A stretch of DNA of 64,000 nucleotides, from NCBI GenBank assembly GCA_963724945.1, contig CAVRWL010000001.1, forward strand, positions 1 to 64,000. The letters run 5' to 3'. This document shows, piece after piece, positions 9,219 to 18,770 of this stretch. Every line of letters begins with the position of its first letter. The stretch's first letter is position 1. The notes under the pieces were generated by a model that did not search any database, had not been told where the DNA came from, and worked only from the letters and a program-made list of their open reading frames with translations. Source of the stretch: Hyphomicrobium_A sp963724945. Lineage in GTDB: Bacteria > Pseudomonadota > Alphaproteobacteria > Rhizobiales > Hyphomicrobiaceae. A program made the translations under genes and the position numbers.

Positions 9219-10507
9219 CGAAGCGCGCCCAATCCGTTCCAGACCTTCTCAAATGCCGCAACGATCAGATCCGCGTCGTCATCGTCGAGGTCGTAGGTGC
9301 ACATCTCTATGCCCATGAAGCTGTCGTCGTGCAGGGTCTCGGCCACCGGACATATGCCCTTGCGATAATCGACATCGCGCCGGCAGAAGTCCGCGCTCCA
9401 GGGAAAGCCCTTGGATCCGAACGCAATCTTCTTTTGATACATCGGCAGGAGATGCAGGTTCTGGTATCCCCTGGCGACCCCTCCCACGCCTTCCGCCTCG
9501 AGCGCCTGGCAGATGAGGTCGCGGGAAGCTCCGAGCTCTCTCGTATCGAGGACAATTGGATAAACGTAGTACGCATGCGTGCAGTGTGGCCGCACTTTCG
9601 GCGTTTGCAGGCCGCCGAGCTTCTCCAAGCCGCGCGTCAGACGGTCGGCGATGCGCCGGCGCTGCGCCACCAGTCGATCCAACTTCTTGAGTTGCTCGAT
9701 GCCAATCGCGCACTCGATCTCGCCCAGGCGAAAGTTATACCCCACCATATTGACGAGATTGGTGACTTCCTTGTCGCCGACCACAGCTTCCGCGTGGTTG
9801 CGGATCAGGCGCATACGCTCCGCCAGGTCGTCGTCATCCGTTACCGCGATGCCGCCCTCCCCGGTATGGATGTGCTTGTGGTAGTTGAGGCTGAACCCGC
9901 CGATGTCGGCAAGCGTACCGGCAAACCTATCGTGGTAGCGAGCCCCGATGGCTTGCGCCGTGTCCGAGATGACCTTCAAGCCGTGCTTGCGTGCGATCGG
10001 CAGTAGCGCGTCGAGGTCGGCGGATTGCCCGAAAATATCGACGGCAATGACCGCCTTCGTTTGCGGCGTGATGTTTGCTTCGACGGAGGCGGGATCGAGG
10101 CAGAACGTATCTGTCTCGATGTCGGCAAAGACGGGTATTGCGTTCCAGTGCACGATGGCCGTCGCGGTGGCGCACATCGTCCACGGGCTGACGATGACCT
10201 CATCGCCCGGCTCGATGCCGATCGCCCCGACGGCAGCGATCAAGCCGGAGGTCAGCGAGTTGACAGTGACCGCATGCTTGACGCCGAAGTATTCGGCGCT
10301 GGCGCGCTCGAACTCCTGGACGTTGGGGCCGCCGTAGAAGTCGGGATCCCAGCACCCGAGAAATTGCGACAGCACGCCGGTTTCGACCACGCGCGCGGCC
10401 GCCGCAAATTCCTCGCTACCGATGGAGTTGTAGCGCCGGAAAGGTGCGCTGATCGTCTTCTGGCCGCCATGAATGGCCAAGCGCTCCTTGTCCGCGGTTT
10501 TCGTCAT
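9215..10507 (-). CDS. DegT/DnrJ/EryC1-family sugar aminotransferase
   Basis: An intact PLP-dependent aminotransferase of 430 residues that acts on ketosugar nucleotides. Seen are GGPNVQEFERASAEYFGVKH, AVTVNSLTSGLIAAVGAIG, the strand PGDEVIVSPWTMCATA, VIAVDIFGQSADLDALL, KVISDTAQAIGARYH and NYHKHIHTGEGG, which holds the Schiff-base lysine. The C-terminus has YNFRLGEIECAIGIEQL. The N-terminal RLAIHGGQKTISAPF is typical of the larger DegT subgroup. Start ATG 10507 overlaps the oxidoreductase stop. With the adjacent dehydrogenase and GNAT it forms an oxidation/transamination/acylation set. Confidence 0.85.
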   Translation of the reverse strand: MTKTADKERLAIHGGQKTISAPFRRYNSIGSEEFAAAARVVETGVLSQFLGCWDPDFYGGPNVQEFERASAEYFGVKHAVTVNSLTSGLIAAVGAIGIEPGDEVIVSPWTMCATATAIVHWNAIPVFADIETDTFCLDPASVEANITPQTKAVIAVDIFGQSADLDALLPIARKHGLKVISDTAQAIGARYHDRFAGTLADIGGFSLNYHKHIHTGEGGIAVTDDDDLAERMRLIRNHAEAVVGDKEVTNLVNMVGYNFRLGEIECAIGIEQLKKLDRLVAQRRRIADRLTRGLEKLGGLQTPKVRPHCTHAYYVYPIVLDTRELGASRDLICQALEAEGVGGVARGYQNLHLLPMYQKKIAFGSKGFPWSADFCRRDVDYRKGICPVAETLHDDSFMGIEMCTYDLDDDDADLIVAAFEKVWNGLGALR

Positions 10508-11474
10508 AAGCCAGCCCTGATTTCGGCGAGTGTCTCGAGTGTTCGAAGCGCGTCCTTGCCCGTCGACAGCCGTGCCGGGCGCCCATTGAGCGCTTCCGCT
10601 AGCTGATCGGCGACGTGCCATTGCGCACGAACGAGATCGTTCGCAATGATCTCCGCGGCGGGATTTCAGGATGGTGTATCCATCGCACGTTGGGTCGGGG
10701 ATCGTCCGCTGCCAGCGGACATCCTCGCCGCCTCGGCCGTAGTACAACCGGCCGTTCGGCGCGACGAGCTCGATCGTGTAATGCGAGAAATTCTCCTCGC
10801 GCGCCGCCAACAGATAGGCGAGACCGCCGTCCGCAAAGCTCACCGCGACATCTGGCTCAGGATCGCGCCCCTCCCACAACCGCCCCACACGGATCACCTT
10901 GAAGTCCGTAACGTCGCCCAGCCAGTATTGCAGCAGGTTGAGCAAATGCGAGCCATTGTTGAAGAGACCCTTCGAGTACCAGACGACCGCTTTTTCCGGA
11001 CGCACGATCGTGCCGTCCTCCAGGCGCCGCTTGACCTCGGCCGTAGCAGCGTCGGCAATGCGCATGTAATTGACGAATAGCTGGCAATTCGAACCGGCAC
11101 ACAGCGCCACGAGATCGCGCGCCTCGGACAGATCGAAGGCCAGGGGCTTCTCACAGAGAATGGCCCGTGGGGTTCCGGGCGCGTATCGCCTGCTCGACGC
11201 AGGCGTGATGCGAAATCGTGGGCGCCGCCACGACGACCACGTCGGGCTGCAACTGCGCGACCGCCGATGTGGCATCGGCAAACGTCGGGCGACCATAGTG
11301 CTCCGCAAAAGTCGCGCGGCTCTCGGGCGAGGGATCGACGCCTCCGGCAAGATGGAATGCCGGATGGCGCGAGAAGGCGCGAGCATGCGTGAGCGCGACG
11401 GCGTCGGGCGAATGGCGCAGATCATATCCCATGCCGATTTGACCGAGCCCGACGATGACGACACCGAAGGTCAC
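10504..11474 (-). CDS. Gfo/Idh/MocA-family oxidoreductase, frameshifted
   Basis: NAD(P)-dependent sugar oxidoreductase. It starts at GTG 11474, which overlaps the SpsF stop (GTGA). The N-terminal Rossmann motif is FGVVIVGLGQIGMGYD, followed by DVVVVAAPTISHHACVEQAI. After a frameshift near 11165 comes the family signature ILCEKPLAFDLSEARDLVAL, then FVNYMRIADAATAEVKRRL and GSHLLNLLQYWLGDV. A second indel near 10660 shifts the tail, which in the correct frame ends LRTLETLAEIRAGL at the TGA overlapping the aminotransferase ATG. Reconstructed length is about 323 residues. It likely oxidises a sugar ring position to provide the ketone for the next enzyme. Confidence 0.8.
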
Positions 11475-12204
11475 GTGTCGCCCTTGCGCTGCACGTCGCG
11501 GTTGATCTCGAGCCAGCCTGGATTGGCCCTCAGCAACCGCAGCACGTCGAGGCAGCCAAAGAGCGGGTCGGCAGGTGCCAGCGCCTCTATAATCCTCGTC
11601 AGCAGCGCATAGTCCGCTGGCTCGTCGAGCGTCAGGCCCAGCTCGGGCCAGTGCAGCGACGGCGGGGCAATCACATGCAGATGGGAGAACAAGTCGGGAT
11701 TGTTGCGGATGTGCAGTGTCACGTGCTCGCGGTCGAGTGGGCGATCGGTCATGGCCGCCGAGCGCTTGAGAGTGTCCAAACGGAAGACCTGCGCATCCAT
11801 GCCGTCGGGATAGCTGCGGATATGGCCGTTGCTCACGTAGTCGGCGTCGTTAGCGAGGAAGATGCGGATCGTCTGCTCGACAATGTCGGGATCGATTATC
11901 GGACAGTCGCCGGTGATCTCGACGACAATAACGGCCTCCGCCGCCTCTCCGGCACCGATCACGCGCGCCATGACGTCGTCCTCGCTGCCGCGATGCACGC
12001 CCACGCCTTCGCTTTGCGCGAACTCGGCGAACATGTCGTCGGTCGCATTCGTGGTTGTCGCGACGATAATCCTCTCGATCGACGGCACGGCGCGCAGGCG
12101 GAGATCAGATGCTGCAGCATCGGCTTTCCCAGCGCCGGCAGCAGCACCTTGCCGGGCAGCCGCGACGAGGTCATGCGCGCCTCAATCGTCGCCACGATGG
12201 TCAC
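11471..12204 (-). CDS. SpsF/CMP-sugar synthetase-type cytidylyltransferase
   Basis: A cytidylyltransferase of the SpsF / CMP-Kdo synthetase family. It starts at GTG 12204 and reads VTIVATIEARMTSSRLPGKV, LLPALGKPMLQHLI, then after one frameshift near 12095 RIIVATTTNATDDMFAEFA and VIVVEITGDCPIIDPDIVEQ. The C-terminal part has DREHVTLHIRNNPDLFSHLH and GLTLDEPADYALLTRIIEAL. Length is about 244 residues, typical of SpsF. Placed between a NeuB-type synthase/GT2 pair and a sugar oxidoreductase, it may activate a nonulosonic or other acidic sugar with CMP. The family is well supported; the substrate is inference. Confidence 0.82.
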
Positions 12205-12254
12205 AGCGTTGCATCCGCCGGCGAAAGCCGGATCGTTGCCGGTTTGCACATGGC

Positions 12255-12900
12255 TCAGATGAGCGTCCTCAAGAAGAGCGCCATCGCGCGAAAAATTCGC
12301 ATGTTCGCCTTGAAGCTGCGCCGAAGCGCGGCGTGTCCTCTCGGCTTCTGACGACGATGGAAACTGAGCGATCCGATAGCCGTTACGCGCGCCGAAGAGC
12401 GCAAGCTCCGTTCCGATGGAGCCGTAAGAGTCGAAGTGTCCAAGGTCGTGATAGACCGCCATGCGGTAGCCCTTCATGCCGCAAAGCGGATCGGCGATGC
12501 CATACATGAGCCGGGTCAGCAGCGCAAAGCAGTGCTCGGCCACGCGCGGGCGCTTGTCGCGGTTCCCGATTACGACGTCGGCGCCCGCCTCGAGCAGCAT
12601 CACGATCTCACCGATAATGTGCGGATCGTGCTGGCCGTCCGCATCGACGGTGACCGCGTACGCACATTCAAGCTCGGACGCCCGCCGAAAGCCGCTTTCG
12701 ATCGCGCTGTCATAGCCGCGATTGACCGCGTGGCTGACCACCGCGACACCCTCGCGGCTCGCAACCTCCGCGGTTGCGTCCGAAGACCCGTCATCCACAA
12801 CGATCGGCATCCCGTACCCGCAGCATGCACGCACCACCGCCGCGATTGAGCCTTCCTCATTGAGTGCCGGGATGATGATTGCTACGCGAGGTCCGTCCAT
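12255..12900 (-). CDS. Family 2 glycosyltransferase (DPM-like), frameshifted at C-terminus
   Basis: GT-A fold glycosyltransferase starting MDGPRVAIIIPALNEEGSIA at ATG 12900. It shows IVVDDGSSDATAEVA, YAVTVDADGQHDPHIIGEIV (the DxD-type metal site is DADGQHD) and DPLCGMKGYRMAVYHDLG. An indel near 12350 shifts the last part; the correct frame appears to end in a basic, hydrophobic tail (SFKANMRIFRAMALFLRTLI) at the stop 12255. Length is about 215 residues, on the short side but seen in DPM1/ArnC-like soluble members. The start overlaps the NeuB stop by 19 bases. Confidence 0.78.
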
Positions 12901-13972
12901 CGCAAATGCTGTCCGGCGGACATGGGATGCCGCAGCGTACGACCTAAGATCTCGTTCAGACGCGAAGGCGCGATGCCATCCGCGGGGCAAGGCCGCAGCG
13001 CGATGACGTCCTTCTCGCCGATGACGGCGCCCGCGGCCAGATCCTTGGCGAGCCGCATCGAGCGCCGTTGCACGATCGCAGTGTCGAGCTCGTTGTCCTC
13101 GATCTTCTTGATGCCGGCGCCGAGCGAGGCCTCGAGCTCACGCGTGCGATCGACCATGTCGCGCCACGTTGTCGGATTCATGGAGAACTTGTGATCTGGC
13201 CCCACGCGCGCATTGTCATCGGTGAAATGCTTCTCGATCACAAGGGCGCCGAGCGCGACCGCGCCCAGAACCGTGGCATGTCCCGGCGTATGATCGCTGA
13301 GCCCGAGGATCATGTTCGGAAACACCTCGCGGTAGGTTCCGAGCACGTTGAGGTTGATGTAGTTGAAGTTCTCCAGGCTCGCCGTGTAGTTGGTGTTGCA
13401 TTGCATCAGCGCAACGTCCGGGTTCACGCTGAGCGCCGCGGCCACCGCTCGCGTCACGTCATCGAGCGTGGCGGCGCCGGTCGCCAGCAGGCAGGGCTTC
13501 TTGCGCGCGGCGATATACTCGATCATTGCCGTCCACGTGATGTCGCCGGAGCCGATCTTGTAGGCCGACACATACGGATCGACATGGTCAACCAGATCGA
13601 ACGCATAAGGCGTCGTGAAGAACGTGATCCCAGCCTGGTCGCACGTTTCCTTGAGCGCAGGCGTCCAGTCCAGATCTCCTCCTCGACCGAGGCCCCTCGA
13701 CAGCATTTCGAGCACAGGCTTTTTCCATGCGGCCTGGTGCGAGATCCGACCGAGCTCGTTGTCACCCGTAGTCGCTGACAATCGTCTCCGCTTTGAAGTG
13801 CTGAAACTTGGCGGCGCTGGCGCCGGCCTCCTTCGCCAGGGTACGATGAGATCCTTCGCCCCGCGCCAGGTCGCCGTCGTGATTAGGCAGCGATGTCCGC
13901 GACGCAGCAGGCGGGCTGTCCGGGCCCGATGACGTTGCCTTCGATCGTGAATTCTCGATTAGGCCGTCGCAT
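12882..13972 (-). CDS. neuB: N-acetylneuraminate/nonulosonate synthase family protein (NeuB-type)
   Basis: Condenses a 6-carbon amino sugar with phosphoenolpyruvate to a 9-carbon nonulosonic acid, or acts on a related substrate. It starts MRRPNREFTIEGNVI at 13972. Small indels near 13885, 13870, 13840 and 13770 break the N-terminal NHDGDLARAKDLI and KEAGASAAKFQHFKAET segments. From 13781 on it is clean: FFTTPYAFDLVDHVDPYVSA, YKIGSGDITWTAMIEYIAAR, MILGLSDHTPGHATVLGAVA and LVIEKHFTDDNARVGPDHKF. A C-terminal SAF (antifreeze-like) domain ends it. About 363 residues. The exact product (sialic, legionaminic or pseudaminic type) cannot be assigned from sequence. Confidence 0.85.
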
Positions 13973-14860
13973 CGCGGAAGTCCTCGCCCACTGCGGCGAT
14001 CTCGTCCTCGAGGCGGGGCAGCGTCACGTTTAATCCGGTCCTCGAAACGCCGGCAACCTCATCGACATGTCCTTAGGACGATACGCCCGCGCAGCGCACC
14101 TTCGGTCGAGAGCCCGAGACGCAACGCTCGCGGCCGCCAGTCCTAAAGGCGCGCCCAAGCTCCAGGATGAAGTCCGCCTTGGACAGTGCCCCGTGGCTCC
14201 CCACGTCGAAGACCCCCGGCACGCGCCGCTCCAGCACGCGCGCGATCATTGCGCACAACGTCGGGAGCATCGCACAGCGGGTCGACGACGACGTCGGTGG
14301 AAACCCGGTGATCGGCGTCCCCGCGCGCAGCCCGCTCGAGTAACCGAATCGCTGAAGCTCTCTGCGGCCCGCGTGGCCGCCGTGCCCGAAGAAATTGGTG
14401 CGCAGAATGGCGCCGGGCATCGCCCTGGCCGCGATCTCGCCGGCAGACTTCGTCAGAGCGTAGGTGTTCGTCAGCCGCACGTCCTCCTCGATATGGGGAC
14501 CGGGCGAGTCGTAGACTTGGAGCGGTTCGAGAATCTGGACCAGACAGGCGCCGGGGCGTCTCCCTCGACCGCCGCGACGAGGCTTTCCACCACGCGCGCA
14601 TTGAGCAGGTAGGCCGCGTGCGGATCGCGCTCGCATTCATCGACGTCGGTCAGCGCCACCAGGTTCGCATCGATCGCCTCTGGATCGACGGCGCGGAGCA
14701 CTGGGACTGAGGTTTCGCATCCGTGTCGGTCAGATCGCAGGCGACGTCGCCGCTGCCGCGATGGCTGTGACGGATCACATCGCACCCGGCCTCCCGCAGA
14801 TATCGGCGCGAGCGTCCGTCCCGACAGCCCGCTGGCCCCGCTCACCAACACCCGCGTCAC
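13959..14860 (-). CDS. RmlD-like sugar-nucleotide reductase (SDR), frameshifted
   Basis: An extended SDR of the dTDP-4-dehydrorhamnose reductase type. It starts at GTG 14860 (VTRVLVSGASGLSGRTLAP), overlapping the methyltransferase stop (TAGTG). Fragments follow in order: LVALTDVDECERDPHAAYLL, NARVVESLVAAVEGDAPAP, the family motif QISTDQVYDSPGPHIEEDV, NTYALTKSAGEIAARAMPG (with the catalytic YALTK) and ILRTNFFGHGG. The tail, after an indel near 14040, reads RPKDMSM and then LPRLEDEIAAVGEDFRDATA, ending at TAA 13959-13961. At least four indels are needed. Length is about 300 residues. The 3' end overlaps the NeuB start by 14 bases. Confidence 0.72.
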
Positions 14861-15604
14861 TAGGCGGGCCGCCGCTGCAGCATGACGAAATACCAGTTCA
14901 TCAACAGCGGGCCGCTGAGCTGCAGCTGTCGTCCACGCAAACCAACCTGCAAGGTGTAGGTGCCCATGACGTCTTTGCTCACCGCGACTCTGCGATGTCC
15001 ATATCAATTTCGAATGCTTTGAATGCGCTTAGCCAATAGCCATGCTGTTGCGCGAACCGGTCGACGGCGGGCAGGCGTAGACGTTGTAAAATATTTTCTT
15101 GTCCATCCCGGCGTGCTCACTACTCCAAATTCACACACATCGCCTTCATAAAACAGGCTCCAAGTGTATTGAATTGTAGAATCTTTTCATATTACCGTAT
15201 GAAAAGTTTTTATTTTCTTAAAATGACTACAGCGTCTGCAAGCTGATCACGCCCCTTACAGCCCTGATGAGGCCCAGGGCTCACCAGTCGTCGGCAGCAC
15301 TGACAGGTTCGCCGTCTGTTGCGCCGCCGACAACTCACCCGCGATCTGGATGAGCTCGGCCGAAATATCGAGACCCATAAAGTCAACGTTCCGGTTGCGT
15401 GAAGCGAGATAATAGGTGGACGAACCGGCACCACAGCCCATGTCCATCACCTTCATCGGCCCGGAGCCTTTCAACACCGGCGCTATGAAGTCGGAAAAGT
15501 GCACCGTGCTTCGCTTAACTTCCTGCCCACTGACGCAGATGATAGTGGCGCCCTGCTGCATCGATCTTGCTCCACTCATCAACGCGCTGTTCGATGGGAG
15601 CCAT
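14860..15604 (-). CDS. Class I SAM-dependent methyltransferase, frameshifted
   Basis: Starts at ATG 15604 (MAPIEQRVDEWSKIDAAGRH) behind an AAGAGG-type ribosome site. The SAM-binding motif is VMDMGCGAGSSTYYLASRN, followed by VDFMGLDISAELIQIAGEL. Later frames carry GVISLQTL, FNTLGACFMKAMCVN, YNVYACPAVDRFAQQHGYWL and LQVGLRGRQLQLSGPLLMNW, then the stop TAG at 14860-14862. Four or more indels, mostly between 15060 and 15260, break the second half; the rejoined length of about 245 residues suits a sugar or lipid methyltransferase. The long AT-rich stretch near 15180-15230 lies inside the broken part. Substrate unknown. Confidence 0.65.
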
Positions 15605-16632
15605 GGCTAGAACCTCTTTCAGATTCCATTGATCCATGAAGTTGGTATGCGCTTCATGCAAATCCCACAGAGCCATTTCGCGAATGAGCTGACGTCGAAG
15701 CGGTACGTTTGGCCCGCCAGCCTAGCAGGGCTGCGAGCCCGCTCGGGATTACCCTTCGAGGCACGGTCCCGGCTCGGCATCGGACGCGTCGTTCATCCGC
15801 CGCGACGTGCTCCTCCCAGTCGAGGCCCACCGCGCCGAACGCCAAATCAGCAGCAATCGGCGCACAGTGTGCAACATCCCTGAGCTCAGCACGTCATCCG
15901 CGGTCCTCTGGCCCTCAGCGGCCAGCGACATTCCCTCGACAACATCGCGTGCGGCCGACCAATCCACGCGGGCCGTCAAGTCTATCACTGTAGCCTTCGT
16001 GGGGTTCTCTCCTTTGTCAATGCTCGCCCGACTCCTTGCAGCAGCCCGCGTGGCCTTTCTGCTGATGAACCGCTCACTGCGCCGGATTGATTCATGATTC
16101 GAAGAGACACTGGCCGTCATTCTCCCCACAGCATTCGTGACCGCCGAAGCTTATCGATTAAGCGAACGCTCGTTTCCTTGGTCGCTCCGTAGGGCGATTG
16201 CGGCGCAAGAGGAGTATCCTCGTCAACGACAGTGATGTCGCCTGCAGCCGTATACATACTGCGCCGAGCCTGCGTAGAGGAAGCGGCACGCCGGTGCCAA
16301 CTCAAGCAACGCATCGAGCAGCACCTCGGTAGCAATGTAGTTTGTGCGCCACATTCGCATGAATGCGTCACTCCGAGTCGCCTCCTCAGACGAATGATGC
16401 TCGGCCGCCAAATGGAACAAATGAGTAGGGCGATACACCCGGAATACATCGCGTACGATGGCGCGGTCGGCAATGTCAGCCTCAACGACATTCGCCGCCT
16501 CCAAGCCCACGATGTTGGGAACCGTCCGGCGAACCAGTCCGATCACGTTGTAGTTCAAGGACATTGGAGACGTTGCGCCAGCAGATAGCCCTGCCTGTGA
16601 AATCCCGGTAATACTACTGCGGTCCTTGTCAT
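15605..16632 (-). CDS. GDP-mannose 4,6-dehydratase-like SDR, frameshifted
   Basis: A second, divergent member of the GDP-mannose 4,6-dehydratase family. From ATG 16632 the pieces read VITGISGQAGYLLAQRL (joined across frames), VIGLVRRTVPNIVGLEAAN, THLFHLAAEHHSSEEATRSD, FLYAGSAQ, DEDTPLAPQSPYGATKETSV (catalytic YGATK), then RVDWSAARDVVEGM and VLSSGMLHTVRDLL. The last two match the Gmd signature (DWGHARDFVEGM and YVLATGKMHSVREF in the intact copy at 27058). At least five indels occur. The 3' end is uncertain; the gene runs close to the next start at 15604. It may serve a different NDP-hexose than the intact gmd. Confidence 0.7.
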
Positions 16633-17483
16633 CCCCGGCGAAAAGGGGTTGCGCAAATGACTTGTTTGCAAGAGCTGACGCGACAGGCCGGTGAAGCGGC
16701 ATACCCCCTGCAGCACGAAAAAATGGAACCGCACGAAATTCGCCGGGCGCAGATGGCCTTCCAAGAGTGCAGGAACGGATACCGAAACCAATAAGTGAAA
16801 TATCATAGATGGCATTCGTTCCGGATGCTTTCTACAGAACTCTCCATCGCCCTTGCCGTACCAAAGAAACTTTTTGACGTATGTGCTGAACCCGGCGAAG
16901 TGAAGCTGACGGATCTCGCGCTCCCCCGACACCCAATCTCAGCTCGGGAAATTTCGATAACCTATAGGCAAAGTCCGTATCGTCGATTGTCCCGTGATAT
17001 TGTCGTCAAAACGGGCATACGCGAACACACGCTTATCAAATATCGCAGGGGCCGTTCCCACCATGTTCCGGCGGCCGGGGACGTTTTGCGTCAAACTCCA
17101 GGACGCGTCTTCGGCGGCGTCCCAGAATCCGTTGATCTCGTAAGCGGTCAATCCGCTCTGTACGATATCGAAATTGAACTCCTCCATGTCCCGCAGCAGC
17201 GATTGAAGATCGCCGGGGCGCAGGCGATGGTCCGCGTCGATCATGGCGACGAGCGGATTGCTGCAAGCGTCGATCCCCTTCTGGCGGTTCGGCGCGTCAG
17301 CGAAGAATTCCAGCTCTCGATGATTTTGACGCCCGGAAACTCCCGTGCAACCGCCAGCGTGCCGTCTGTCGACCCGCCGTCAACGAGCACCACCTCGTCG
17401 GGCTCGTTCTGAAATACGCTCAAGAGGCAGTCGCGCAGGCGATCCTCCTCGTTGCGCACGCAGACGACGACGGAGAGCTTCAT
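16630..17483 (-). CDS. Family 2 glycosyltransferase, frameshifted
   Basis: GT-A fold transferase starting MKLSVVVCVRNEEDRLRDCL at ATG 17483, which overlaps the stop of the upstream methyltransferase (ATGA). Motifs are EVVLVDGGSTDGTLAVAREF, then in the next frame MIDADHRLRPGDLQSLLRDM (metal-binding DAD) and YEINGFWDAAEDASWSLTQN. The C-terminal part has EIRQLHFAGFSTYVKKFLWY and GKGDGEFCRKHPERMPSMIF. Frameshifts lie near 17300, 16960 and 16760. The gene probably ends close to the next start at 16632. Reconstructed length is about 280 residues. The YxKxxxWYGKGD-like stretch is common in bacterial GT2 enzymes of O-antigen clusters. Confidence 0.7.
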
Positions 17484-18770
17484 GGCACCACTTTGACGGT
17501 GGGCACCGGCACGATAAATCGCCCGCCCCTGCCTATGAACTCCTTCTCCCTCTCCATCATCTCGTCGAGGAAGTGGTACGGCAGAACGAGGAAGTAGTCG
17601 GGCTTCATGGCGCGCGCCTCCTCCTCGGAGACGATCGGAATATTCGAGCCGAGCGTCCGCGCTCCCCATTCGCGCGGGTTGCGCTCGGCGGCAACCGGAA
17701 TGAGCCGCTCCGTCAACCCGCAGTACTGGAGAAGGACGTTACCCTTGGTCGAGGCGCCATAGACGAACACCTTCTTGCCCTTCGAACGCTCCTGGTTTGA
17801 TTGAAGAACAAGAGGTCGTTGGCGGTTGCGCTCGATGTTTTCCTTGAACTTCTGATAGGGCGCGTCGGTATCAAGCGCCATGTTGAATTCGTCGAAGCGA
17901 ACCTTGGCGATGCGCTTGGCCGCCTCCGCCGAAGGTCGGGCGCGCCTTCCAGCTTGCGGATGAAGAAGCCATAGCTCTGATCCGTTCACCGCGTTCAGCT
18001 CGACATCGACCAGCTTCATCCCGCATGGCGCCGCAGCAGGTATCCTCGATGGGAGCGAGATGATAGTAGATCAGATGCTCGTGGCAGATGTTGTCGAACA
18101 TATTGTGCTTGAGCATGGTCGGCAGGTCGGCCATCTGCAGGATCCAGATGCCGTCATCGTCCAGCATGTCGTGCACATCCTTGGTGAACGCTCACGGGAT
18201 CTCGTAGGTCGTAGAACATCGCGAGCGCTGGTGACAATCCTGGCCTTTTTCGCGCCCAGCGCGGTGGACAACAAGGACGCTCTTGTCGAAATAGTCGTTG
18301 ATGCGCCGGGGTCCGTGTCGCCCACGCCGAGGAAGTTCTTCGCTCGGTCGTAGTCTACCAGCGATCGAGACTCCGCTTCCTGGTAGGATCTTAAGCAGCG
18401 TGCCGTCGTTGCATCCGATATCGAGGGCGACATCCCCCTTCCTGATGTCTGACCATCCGCTTGGCTGCTCGCCCGGGTGATGTCCGCCAAGGCGTCGCGC
18501 ATGGTCTGGTTCACGCCGGAAGCGTACCAGTAATCGGCGTACATGATGTCGGCCGGGAAGGTGTGCCGCAGCTGCACCAGCCCGCAGGCATTCTCATCCA
18601 GGGTCGGATTGCAGCGCACCAGTTCGAGCGGCACCTTGCGCGTCGGCAGCACGTCCTGATTGTGCTTCGGAGGCGAAAGCGGAGGCCAGCATCTGCGCGC
18701 CGAGATCGACGATCGGGGTGAGGCTTCTGGAACCGCAAAGGCGGCAGGTCTGACGACCTGTTACATTCAT
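17480..18770 (-). CDS. C-methyltransferase-family protein (second copy), frameshifted
   Basis: Same architecture as the C-methyltransferase at 2444-3698. Starts MNVTGRQTCRLCGSRSLTPI at ATG 18770, an N-terminal zinc site, and continues PLELVRCNPTLDENACGLVQ and PADIMYADYWYASGVNQTMR. A degraded stretch around 18200-18480 should hold the SAM motif. Then come LQMADLPTMLKHNMFDNICH and EHLIYYHL, and the clean C-terminal domain FVYGASTKGNVLLQYCGLTE, PIVSEEEARAMKPDYFLVLP, ending FIVPVPTVKVVP. Length about 430 residues. Its start overlaps the preceding aminotransferase stop (ATGA). The substrate may be a different ketosugar from that of the first copy. Confidence 0.75.
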
